Source: Antedon mediterranea (taxonomy: Eukaryota > Echinodermata > Crinoidea > Comatulida > Antedonidae). Taken from it: 64,000 bases of DNA. The notes beneath the pieces are model-generated. The model searched no databases. It worked only from the letters and a program-made list of their open reading frames with translations, and was not told the origin of the DNA. Each line of letters starts with the position of its first letter. The stretch's first letter is position 1. The stretch spans positions 27,808,101 through 27,872,100 of the forward strand of contig NC_092677.1 in the NCBI RefSeq assembly GCF_964355755.1, given 5' to 3'. Position numbers and translations under genes: made by a program. Below, one piece after another: positions 35,219 to 47,700 of this stretch.

Positions 35219-38154
35219 CTTTCAAAGTCGGTTTACCAAATGAAAGTTCTGTTCTGAATCCAATACGTCAGCTGTGGATAAAATCACTCAAGCATGTCAA
35301 TCAGTTTACTGGCGGTACAAAGATCACCCGCCAGTTATCATTCAAAGACCACTTCATTTTGACCGTTTCAAAAAGCATTTTAATGATTACAAAAATTGTT
35401 TAAGAACCTTTACTACGAATTATATAGACCTGCATTTTACCTTTTTTGTTTCAACAAGTTATCAAATTCGAACATGATGAGCGTACTCTATGCGCATCAC
35501 ATCGATATTACGCGATGACGTCAGGTTCAGGCAGCGTATAAGTGGCAGGAGAGCGAATGGCTCTCTGAGTGGTGGTGGCAGGAGCGGCAGTCGAGAATAG
35601 TGTCACTAGGTCTATACCATTTTGGGAAAATTAGCATATTTATGCTAATTGGTATATTGATGCTGGGTGGCAGACACACGTATTTAGGCCTATATATAGC
35701 CTATTTGAATATGCTAAGGGTATTCAAAGGCTTTGAACTAAAAATAATTCGAGAACAATGATCAACTTCATTACCCGGCACAAATTAGTATATATACACA
35801 CCACGTAATATAGTAGGCCTACCTGATGAGTTGTAGCCTACACATAACCTTCTTCTCATAGAATTAAAAAAAAAAAACGATTTAAAGGCACTTGTTCCGG
35901 TCTCTGGTTATTCTTTTTTATGTTCTATTCTGTGTGCCAAAATATTATTCTTTTTACCAATAAAATGGAAATGCACTTTTATATTTTATATTGCCCTACT
36001 AACGCAGATGTTTTGCATTGGGGTTTATAGCATGGGGTAACGTCTACTCCATGGTTCATAGACATGGGCATTGTTTCCAAAACGAAAGAACTGTAAGAAA
36101 ACAGAACTAAGTCAGGGGTAATGAAAGAAAGGTAAGAAAGAAATAGGGTTTCTGAAAATATGACATTGTTCCGTTCACACGGAAAGCAGAAAGCAGTGCA
36201 TTCATTAAAAAATTAATGAGATGCATCCAGGTCATAAAAAAGATCAGTGAACCCGTAATCAACACTGCCTGCACGTTTTGCATCGAATACAGGTGGTCAA
36301 ACTCATTAAGGAAACGTTTTATAAAAATGATATATTAAATTTTAAACAGAAACCTTGTTGAAAATGTTTTGACATTTCGATTTAATAAAGCGATAAGCCG
36401 CAATACGTCAAGGACTGTTTCCATTAATCATCCAATTGGAGAAGTTACGGTGCTTAACGTGTAACCCGTATGCAGTAAATCATTATTTATAAGAGGGCTA
36501 CAAAACATTTAATGTGTCTACCTCGTCTACTTTGACAGGTGAACCACCACTAGACCATACAGGTATACTAGACGGACTACTAGCTGACTAGACCTACAGT
36601 GTTTTCAACCTTGATCTTGGCTCTGTTTTCAACACCGAACCTGGTTCTCAATTAACTCATTTGTATTTAAAATATTTGTACTGTTCTATGTATGTAACTG
36701 TTTTATGAGTTCTTTATTTTAGGTATTTTAATGTGACAATGCCAAAGGAAAACAAATTTCCAAAATTTATTGGACGAATAAATATATATCTTATATCCTA
36801 TGACGTCCCAACGCAAACAATTTAACCAATCAAGAGACAGTTTGGGACGATCTCGTACAGAAAATAATCTACTGATATTCGTCGTCTGGATTGATCGAAT
36901 TTTTTTCTTTTCTCGAAACTGAACCGCTATCTACAACTCCGGATTCTGAAACGGGGGCGACGGCCTAAAAATTAGGCGCTGAACAAAACCTATATTTTAA
37001 ATTGTAATTTTCGAAATCTACCCCCACCTTTGTATCCGCAAATTACCTTGTATGACCACGTTTGACGAAGACAGACAACCACCGGATAACACATAGCGCT
37101 ACCCCCCGGATCCGCCCTTTGAATCATTTCAAGTTGACCGATTTGTCACCTCGTGTTTTTGAGGAGCCGAAGAAAAAAACAAAGTTGGCCTATTGTTAAC
37201 ATATTTTAACTTAATTTTATGGGTTTGACACAGATACAGATTTTTATACAAATAGTTAATCTTTATGGAGTAGATATAGGTAATAAACAATATAGAACAA
37301 TGTATGAAAATCTTCCGATGTCTTGATGAATGTATCCTGTCTAGCCTTACGGAACAATGACATAACCACTGTTCAACCCGTTCAGTTATTGAATGCCATG
37401 CTTGTTGTCAAAAATTCCTGAAAAACGCATGACTGCAACAATATACCGATTGGGAACTGTTGATTCCGTAAGTAAAAGCATAAGTATAAAAGTTTTATTG
37501 AGTGATCTTGTTTCTACAGTACATTCAATAGTATTTGGAACTTGTTGTATGGTAGGCATACATGTCGCAGACCTTATCACTTCATGATAAAATATCGTAA
37601 AAGTCTTTTATATCGGCCTATATAATATAATAGACAATATATATATAAGACATAAAGCATGAACTATTATAACTATGTTATGACTTTGCTATTAAAATAT
37701 AATAACCTACCTGTACCCTAAATAGTGCCAAAATCGGCAATAATCAGTATATATATATATATATAAATTTATTTTAAATAATTATTTATTATAGATTACA
37801 CAGTTACTTAGGCCTAGAAAAAAATTTATTTGAACTAATTATTTATCTAGAGATAAATGTATATTATATTTGAAAGAAAACAAGTGTTGAATACGGTGAG
37901 ACCGCGCTATACAAAATTTAAATCTTAACAGTAACAATATAGGCTAAACAACAAAATATATGTTTAGTTTCTGGATGCGTCTAAAGGATAATTTATTATT
38001 ATACAAGGGATCATTATTTTACTGGAAACATTTGTTTTTGTTTTCAAGGGAGATTTGTCCTTATTGTAAAACACTTTACATGTTTTAATACTTTAAAAAA
38101 GTCAATAATGTTATGTAAGTTATATTTGTGAGAGTAATAACTTCAAAGTATAAT
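35219..38154. other. Intergenic DNA between the EGF gene and carbonic anhydrase B
   Basis: Lies 5' of carbonic anhydrase B and 3' of the EGF gene. It should include the promoter of the former and the 3' UTR of the latter. Open frames here (for example at 35170-35477 and 37386-37587) lack motifs and look accidental. Confidence 0.5.
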
Positions 38155-38778
38155 TTAGGAAATCTGGTCGTTCATTACATGTTTTTTCTTAAATGTAATC
38201 ACCACAGCAACCAACATTCCAAGAAACATGGTTATTGATACGGCTAGAATAACTCGATCTGTGCCGATCCCAGATGAACTATGTATTCCGTCTCTCAAGC
38301 TTAAATCTACCATCGATACATCTAGTAAAAACGGATTTTATCAAAGTTATACGTTTAGACCACAATTAAAATCAGAACTATTAGGCCTATGTTTCACTTT
38401 TTCTTCTTAAATTAATTACATATATTTTTTATCTGGAAGACCAAACTTAAAACCTTGATTTAATGTGTCCTCACACAATTATATTTAATAATTTATCAAA
38501 TGTTCTGTATATTTTATTATATGATATTGTTTGAAACAAACTTGAACTTGGATATTAATCGCTGCTTAGTCCATTGTCGTCAATATCATCACGTCTTATA
38601 TTTTGTCACTATTGCATTGCACGCACAATTTCGCCTATATTGTCATACTTTTAAAGTTATCATCACTATCATATAAAACAACTTTACCACATGCTATCCT
38701 CATTAAGAATAGTTATCTTGTTTTAATTTAAAATAGCAAATTGTTACTTACCGTTAATTTCTCTTTTCTTTTTCCTAC
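38155..38778 (-). CDS. EGF gene exons 31-32: basic microexon, membrane segment and tail
   Basis: Exon 31 (38778-38752, 27 nt, phase 1-1) codes GRKKKREIN. Exon 32 (38321-38155) codes a Ser/Gly linker, the membrane segment [20 protein letters not shown] (about residues 1278-1298), then the basic stop-transfer FKKKH and the tail VMNDQIS, with TAA at 38155-38157. Both acceptors and the exon 31 donor are GT/AG. An alternative acceptor for exon 32 lies 15 bases further in, in the same phase. The basic stretch lies outside the membrane in a type I protein. Confidence 0.8.
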
Positions 38779-41700
38779 CTACAATAATTAAAGAACAACA
38801 ATAAATATGTTTGATTAATTAATTATAACATATTGCGCATACAATTGACATAGATTAAGATTTTTTTTTTTCTCTCTTTTGCTATGGATATAATATTATG
38901 TCACCATGATATTCCGAAATAAAAAGATGAATGAAATGAATGAAATGAAAATAATATCAATGAATAGAACTTTGTATGGGAGAAAGTGTTAAATTAAAGT
39001 TGCACTTACCAACTACATTAGAACAAGTGGTGCCTGCATACGGTGATGTACATTGACACTCAAAGGAAGTTGTAAACGAGCTGCAAAAGCCGCCATTTTC
39101 ACATGGATTACTGCTACATGGATCTGAAGCTGTAATGGTTATGTTTTAAAAGACTCTTGAAACCGAATTCAATCAATTTACATACATATATATTTTCAGT
39201 GGCATATGATGACGGGCGCATGCTAATATTATTTTCATCGACGTTTAAACGCGCGCGTGTCAAGTATGTTGACGCCATGGTGACAATGTGATGACAAAAA
39301 CGGTATATTGCACATCAAACGATATTAGGCCTAATAATAGATATGAGATTGATATGATTAATAGATTAATGTAATTAAAAAAGATTTTTTTTTCTCTGGT
39401 TGCTGCGTACCACAAAAATATATATTATATTTATACATAAACTACATTGAATATTTATAATATATAACATTTTCATTAATATGGTTTTATCTATTTTACT
39501 ATACAAACATAATTGTATTATGTTATTTTTCCATAACTATTTTATAGTACATATGAATAAATAATTGTTTAAATTAATTTTGTGATATTTCTTCTTATGC
39601 AGATATATTTATATTGTTATAAAGACTTACTAGTGTCAGCACAATGTTTTCCAATAAAACCAGCGGGACAGTCACAAAAGAAGTAGACGTTGATATCCAG
39701 ATCTGTCTGATAGACATTGTAACAAACGCCCCCATTGTCACACACACGCACGCTACACACGTCACCAATAGGATCATTCTCTAAAATTAAAGAACGTTCA
39801 AATGATATCAATATTCATGATTATTATTTAAATAAATTATTTTTTTCTTCTTCAACAATTTTAATTTTAGAAAGATATCAACTAATCCACTGGACTTGTT
39901 TAGTAAATAGCTAGCTACGTGGATTATTTTGATATTTTTATACAATTAATACTACCTGGATGAATGAGAATATTCATATTCTTCTTAAAAAATATGTTTC
40001 GGATAAAAATTGTATCAGACTTTAACACTTTGACTGCCAAACACGAAGATCTTCGTTTTTGGAAACACAACGTTTGACTGCCAAACACGAAGATCTTCGT
40101 TTTTCGCGTTTTTTTACGAAATCCGGTAGATAGGTTAATTATTGGTATATACTATAAATATGAACACTATATTCGGTCTGGACCGTCAATATTTTACAAT
40201 TTGAAAGTAACTAATCTGGTTACGAACGATTGTCAAAATGGTACCTGTCGAAATAACAAACACCGCGCATCACAGTAGCGCGTAGAGCGATGGCTTGGCG
40301 CATTGTGTATCGGTCGCGCGCTAGCTATGCCGCCGAAGCATTACAAAGGTTTTGTGGATTGACATGTTTGTTTGTTATCTGAATAAAAAATAATGGAGTC
40401 ATTTTCAATATGAAGTCTTTAATTTTATTATTGTATGTATACCCTAATTGTTTTGGTGTTTTACTGAAAGTGACCGAGTTTCACGAAACAAACTTGTTTT
40501 GAAATGGTATGGATATTATCATCAGTTTACTATCTAGGCTAGGCTAGTAGTACTAGGCTAGCCTAGGCCTAGGCCTAGTCGTAAAACGGTTCCGGACCAA
40601 CTTTAGGCCTGGTTAACTAGGCCTGGTGTCTTTACTATGTGGATTTTGGCGAAACATTGATATAAGATTTATGATTTATAAAATGTAATACATTTTTCGA
40701 TAGTGATAACTTATTTTTATAGGCCTATCGGTGCCGTGTAAGTAACTTTTTCGTTGTTTGTTGATCTCACCGGGCGATATTTTCATATTGTAATGTCTTG
40801 CACAAAATCGCGAATATCTCGACTTTCTTGCGCGAAACTACGAAAAACTCAAAAAGTGGGTTACTTTCATTTTACTATTACGATTTACATATTGTGATTT
40901 AAAAATCGTTCTTGATACCATTGTAAAGCTAAAATCTTTATGATTATTTTAGTCTAAATTAAATATAAATCAGATCACATAAATGGTTTCAATCAGCTTT
41001 AATATAAACATCGAATTGGGCTAAAAACGCTGGCGGTGGCAGTTTCTAACTTGAAAAACCTCTGGCAGTCAAAGTGTTAACGGTAGTAACGTGTCCATTG
41101 CCACTACTGTAGAAGGCCTAATTCCATATAACGAATTGTTGTCGCATAATGAGCAAAATTCAAATTTGTTTTTACTATGAATCGAAATATTATGGAATGG
41201 TAAATTAATAGCATCTTTTTAAATATTGACTTATTTCATGATATAATAATATTGTGATCGGACTATTGAATGAATATTTATGAGGTCATTATCAAGATCA
41301 ATTAAAAGATTCTAAGAATGCGCGCCAAAATAATCCGTTGGTGGTAGAACAGACGATATTCATCAATCAACAGTGTGTTGTATGGCGCGCCAAGCTGTCA
41401 TTTATTCGGAAATAAAGATATCTTAGTTGCGATATCTCTATTGCTTGAATAAATGACAGCTTGGCGCGCCATAGTGTTGTGTCAATTTTAAAGCGACTTG
41501 TTGTTGTATGCATACAAGGTATTCAGTCAAGAACACACTGATGTTGCCAACGCAATGTTCAATTTAAAATAGATCAAATGTTACACAAGTCTAGACATAA
41601 TTGCCTCAAGCCTTAGTTTTAGTTGTCTTTTGTAGGCCTACTGTGTGTACTCTTTGATTTTGATTGATTATGACACACTATGTGTGCCAAAATACCGGGC

Positions 41701-44700
41701 AAAATACTAAGCAGATTCGCTGTTTAGAACATATAACTTTTAGTCTTCTAATAAATTCAGGATTGATATTTTTCGATTTAATTTCTTCAATATTTATTCT
41801 TTTCATTTCTTTTGAATCGAACGATGTAACAAAATATAGTTGAAAAATTATTAGAGGCAAAAGCCCTATAATTTAGACGCATTAACAAGATGTTCGTAGC
41901 GCACGCGGATCGAGTTTCTTATTTCTGTAAAATCATGTAAGAACACACGGGAATAAGCATATTATAATTAAGTTCTACTGACTATGGACCAACAAAGTTC
42001 ATGTACTAATTTTACTGTAAAGCTTTGTCTACACTATCAAACTTTATGTGACACAAAAATGTGATGTGCCCATATAAAGGAAAGTCTTTAAACAGTGATT
42101 GGGTTCGCTTGTGACAATCCTGGCTTTTTGTTTCATTATATATTTTTCTGTTGTAATTGTAATGAGCCGATATTGAATAAATCAAAATCAAATATATGGA
42201 CATGATGATGTCATATCACTATCATAATTGGTCATATCACTACCATATTTGGGGATATCACTACTATATATGGTCAGATCACATTGTGTCAAACTAGATT
42301 GATAATGTACAGCTTTATGGAGCTTTTGTAGTGTATACGTACGTGTTGTCGACGCACAGTTGACTCCAGTGAAACCGGGAGGGCATATACAAGCGTACTG
42401 CATCTGGTAGAACCCTGAGTTACCCATACTACTCAGGTAGCTGTTACGACAAGTGGATTCGTTCTCGCATGGATCACTAGAACAAGCATTAGTCTCAGGG
42501 GATAACTCTAAAAGAAATAAAATATACGAGGTCTTCACGAGTGATCTAATAACCCCAGACATCATAACGCTACCCCAAAAAACTACCCTTTACCACTATA
42601 ACCTGTCGTACTTTCTCAAGAGCTTGTTGTTTTCGTACAAAGTTACAACAAATTCTAGACACCTTTTTTCACGCTTAATACAGACTTTCACTTATGGCTA
42701 AAAAAATAGAAAACGTGTAAACAACTACTATTCGGTGATGAACATGCTGGACATTTGTTTTGCTTACCATCACTTGCACAGTGTTTTTCTGTGTACCCTG
42801 GAGCACACAAACACACATAATGACCATCTTCCAGTGTCATGCAGGACCCTCCATTCATGCATGGGTCACTCAGGCAACTGTCGCTGTTTACGATTGTCGC
42901 TGGAGAGAAATTATTAATAATATCTAAATAAATTACTAAAATTATCATTAGTATTTCAATCATGACATAGTATACGTATACGTCATCCGATGACTCACTA
43001 TTCTGACGTACTTATACTGTACGTCAGAATTACACCAGCGGCGGAATCATTCAGGACTTGGTACGTTTAGACTAGAGTTACGTCGGATGGGGACATTATG
43101 GTAATTACGTCAACCGAGAACTACCTATCCTTACGCATTATGACGTCAACATAGAACTCCCTATTTTAACCTAGTACTGTTACGCACTATGACGTCAACA
43201 TAGAACTCCCTATTTTTACGTTGTACTGTTATGCACTATGACGTCAACATAGAACTCCCTATCTTAACGTAGTATTGTTTTGGACTATGACGTCAACATA
43301 GAACTCCCTATCTTAACGTAGTACTGTTACGCACTGTGACGTGAACATAGAACTCCCTATCTTAACGTAGTACTGTTATGAACTATGACGTCAACATAGA
43401 ACTCTCTATCTTAACGTAGTACTGTTATGGACTATGACGTCAACATAGAACTCCCTATCTTAACGTAGTACTGTTACGCACTGTGACGTCAACATAGAAC
43501 TCCCTATCTTAACGTAGTACTGTTATGCACTATGACGTCAACATAGAACTCCCTATCTTAACGTAGTACGGTTAGGGACTATGACGTCAACATAGAACTC
43601 CCTATCTTAACGTAGTACTGTTACGCAGTACGAAATTAGAGGACTCACTATACTTTGACGTTCGTTAGCGGAGGACTCATTATCATAATGTAGAAAAAAA
43701 AACCGTCTTACATTGTTCACAGTTTGTTCCAGTGAATCCAAATTGACAAACACATGAATACAGATTAGTTCCGCACGGGCCATTATTTTGGCATTCTCCT
43801 TGATTTTTACACGGATTTGTATCACATGGTGACAGTTTACCTTTAACAAATATATATATATATATATCTTTTAAACATATTCTTAGTGGCATATCTAGAA
43901 AGCAAATGGTATATTATAACCAGATCCATGCGGGGATCGTGGTTTCTATTCTTAACGAATTACGGGTTTTTTTGGACGAAAAGTAAAACGTTTAATTATT
44001 CACACTTTATCGTTAAAATCTCTCCCTAACATGAACAACATTTAAAATTCATGATTTAGAATTACCTAAAGATTCAATTTTAAGGTAGCCATGATTTGAG
44101 TAGAGACAGGTAATACAACAAATAAACAACGAACATAACGTAACATAAACGAAAGGTTTGATTTCAATTGTGATACAAGATATTTTAAGGCAGTTTTCCT
44201 ATTTATCAAATGCCTCAAATGCGTTATTTTAACTCGAAAGTTCAGTGGAATCATTCATAATTGGGATACTATTGTCAAAACATCGTTAAGGAAGTACAAA
44301 CGATGTATAATTATTTACATAAACACTTACGTAGTTCACATCGTGTTCCCTCATAACAATCCTGGCACTCGCATTCAAATGTCGTGCAATCAGTTTTGAT
44401 GCATGTGCCATCGTTGCCACAAGGATTACTAGAGCACGGGTTAGGGAACGCTGAAGCGTAAAAAAGGTAGGATAATTAGACGATAAAAGTTCATTCAAGA
44501 GGTAGCAAAATAAATTAAAAATAAATAAAAACTAAATAAACAGATACAATAATAATAAAAGAAAATAAATAAAAAAAATAAGTAAAAAATAAATGAACAA
44601 ATAAAAAAAAAATAAATAAAAAAAATACATAAAAAAGAAATAAACTATAGGAACCATCAATTCAAAAATTATATACAGATAATTGTTAGATGCCCAATAA

Positions 44701-47700
44701 AATTCTTCCCGTTGTTATGACGTTTACCATACGTGCGCGCAACGCACGAAATGTAACCAATCACAATTGATGAACATTATAGCTTTCTCGTGTGATTGGT
44801 CACATTAATTCGTACGTTGCGCGTAGCCTAGAGTGGGAAAATGTATTTTTTTTGGCATTTGCATCTGTCATCTTTTCAAAAACAAATCCAGCTTACCCAT
44901 TTCGTCACAAAATTGTCCATGAAAGCACGGAGGGCATGTACAGTTATATCGATAGCATGTGGAGAGGTCTGACATGTCTGGTTGACACGTGGCACCATTT
45001 ACACACAAATGATCACCAGTACTGCATGGATGAATTTCTGAGGGAAACGATAAACAGCTAATATAAATAATAATAAATAAAATAATAACAGGATTTTTAT
45101 AGCGCACATACCACTCAAGAGTGCTCAAGGCGCATTAAAAAAAATAAAACAAATCATACAAATGCCCGACAAATAAAATGCAATTTCTTTGGAGGGTCCC
45201 CATCCGTTCTCGTTCTGTCGCGGTCCCGGACCCCTACCTAGGTGACCAAACAAAGGAACAGGATACACATTTGCCTTGCCACAGACGACCGGGTGCTCAG
45301 AGACAACAACCAAGACAGAGGCACCCCAAAGATAATGCTGGTTAGGAAAAAGTATACTATACAATTCTAGAACTTTAAGAAACCTCATGATTTCCATATG
45401 CCTTAATGAATAAATGTGTTTTTAATAATTTTTTAAAAGTATCAACAGTTTTGCAAAATCTGATAGAGCTCGGTAGAGCATTCCATAGACGAGGAGCAGT
45501 AACGGTGAAAGCTCTGTCTCCCCATGAGTGGTGAGACTTAGGTTGATGTAGAAGCAGCGTATCACTAGAACGCAGATTCCGTCTGGGAACATACAGCCAA
45601 AGCATGTCAGAAATATATTCAGGAGCCATGCCATTAATAGACTTAAAAACAAAGAGTAATATTTTAAAAACAATGCGGTACCTAACAGGAAGCCAATGCA
45701 AAGTTTCCAAGGTATTTGATATGTGTGCATATCTTGGTAGTTTTTTAACAACTCGTGCCGCTGTATTTTGAATCAGCTGAAGCCTGTGGAGTTGTTTTTG
45801 TGGTAGCCCATATAGCAATGAGTTTCCCATATCCAGTCGTGAAGTGACAAAAGCATGAACAAGTTGTTTAGCTGCTGCCTCATTAATAAACTTTCGAATC
45901 CTTCGGATGTTTCGTAAGTGAAAAGACGACGTAGAAATAGTTTTTGAGATATGAGAAATCATAGTCATACCTGCATCCATTTCAACCCCTAGATTTCTAT
46001 CCTGCCTAGCCGGGTCTATTTGGGTTTCACCAATGTAAATAAAACTTGGTGGCAGTTTTTCCAACTGCAGCTTTGATCCAAAGAGAATATATTATATGGT
46101 GCTCGTAAAAATTGTGTGTAGGCCTAGAATGACCGATTTATTTATCGAGCATAAAAAGTTACTGGACGTTCTTTGGAGATTTCAACATTTGAACTTTTTT
46201 GCCAAAACTATTTTGTAGTATTCGATTCGAAGTCTTTTTGCTGTTTAGTGGTTGGTATACGTTGTTTCACTTCCTTTTCCGATCCCTGAAAAAGTTCCGA
46301 TCCCTGAAACAGTTCCTATTTATTGCTACCATTTAACTAAATGTAAATGTAAATTGGTTTTTTTTTTCATTTTTCCTGGACTGTCTCAAATAAATGTTAA
46401 TGTTAATTTTAAAAAAACTGTTGAGCTCATCAGAAAATTCTTTTGCTTTTTGTGGTTTTATCGCACAATTTAGTTTCTTTGAAAATTTTCTAAAAATAGT
46501 ATAACTTACTAGTCTCGCATAGATGACCTGTGACACACATAGGGCATTTGCATTCATAGGCGGCGCAATTACTTTGAGCACGCACACACGTTCCACCATT
46601 TTTACATGGATCATTTTGACATCCGATGTTGAAGTCTGTACAAAAATAAAAACAACAAATAAGTCACAGATTGAATCACGTCATCACACTTTGTTGTTTT
46701 TTTTCCTTTAAATGTTGTTATATTCATCTTATGTGTTTGTTTCTATCGATATTGATTTTTTTTGATTGATTGAGTATTCTTTATTTTTCACACAAAATTC
46801 AAAATATATATCAAAAGAAGAACAGATGCAAAGTGTGAAAAACATGATATCTACAAGCAAGCAAAGTTGTTGATCTGTGGCACCCTTAACTTAAAATATA
46901 AATTTACATATACATTACAAAATTGTTTTCAAGTAGTAGATTATAAAAATCATATTAGTAGATATAAAATCACAAAATAGCCGGTAGCCTACCTGTTTCA
47001 CAGAATTGTCCTGAGTAGCAGGGCGGACAAGTACATGTGTAGTCTGTACAAGAGTTATTTCCTGCGACACATGTGGCTCCGTTCAGACATAAATTAGCGG
47101 AACATTTACCAATTTCTAAAAGTTTTCAGATGAAAAACAAAATTGGAAAAACTTTTGAAAAAAATCCTTGAAATCAGCAGCTGACATAAACTACTTAAAA
47201 CATTCGGCGTTTTCCGAAATATAAAAAAAATAATTATTAAATCAAAGTCGAAATTACTTGATTACTCGAATATCTTATTTTTAAAAGTAGACATTATTCT
47301 TGAGTAAAACCGTTCTGCTCAACGGTTCGCTTCCAGTTAGGCTACTTGTAGTGAATTAGCGTGTACACTCATCACAGATGGATCCTGCCATCAAGGCAGA
47401 CTAACGTCCTTCCATCAAGGCAGACTAACGTCCTGCCATCAAGGCAGACTAACGTCCTGCCATCAAGGCAGACCAGGATCCTGCCATTAAGCCAGACTAA
47501 CGTCCTGCTATTAAGGCAGACTAACGTCCTGCCATCAAGGCAGACTAACGTCCTGCCATCAAGGCAGACTAACGTCCTGCCATCAAGGCAGACCAGGATC
47601 CTGCCATCAAGGCAGACTAACGTCCTGCCATCAAGGCAGACCAGGATCCTGCCATCAAGGCAGACTAACGTTCTGCCATCAAGGCAGACCAGGATCCTGC

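Noticed and set aside
43088-43640. Regularly spaced repeats considered as a CRISPR-like array
   Set aside because: The units are directly tandem with no unique spacers, in an animal gene intron.
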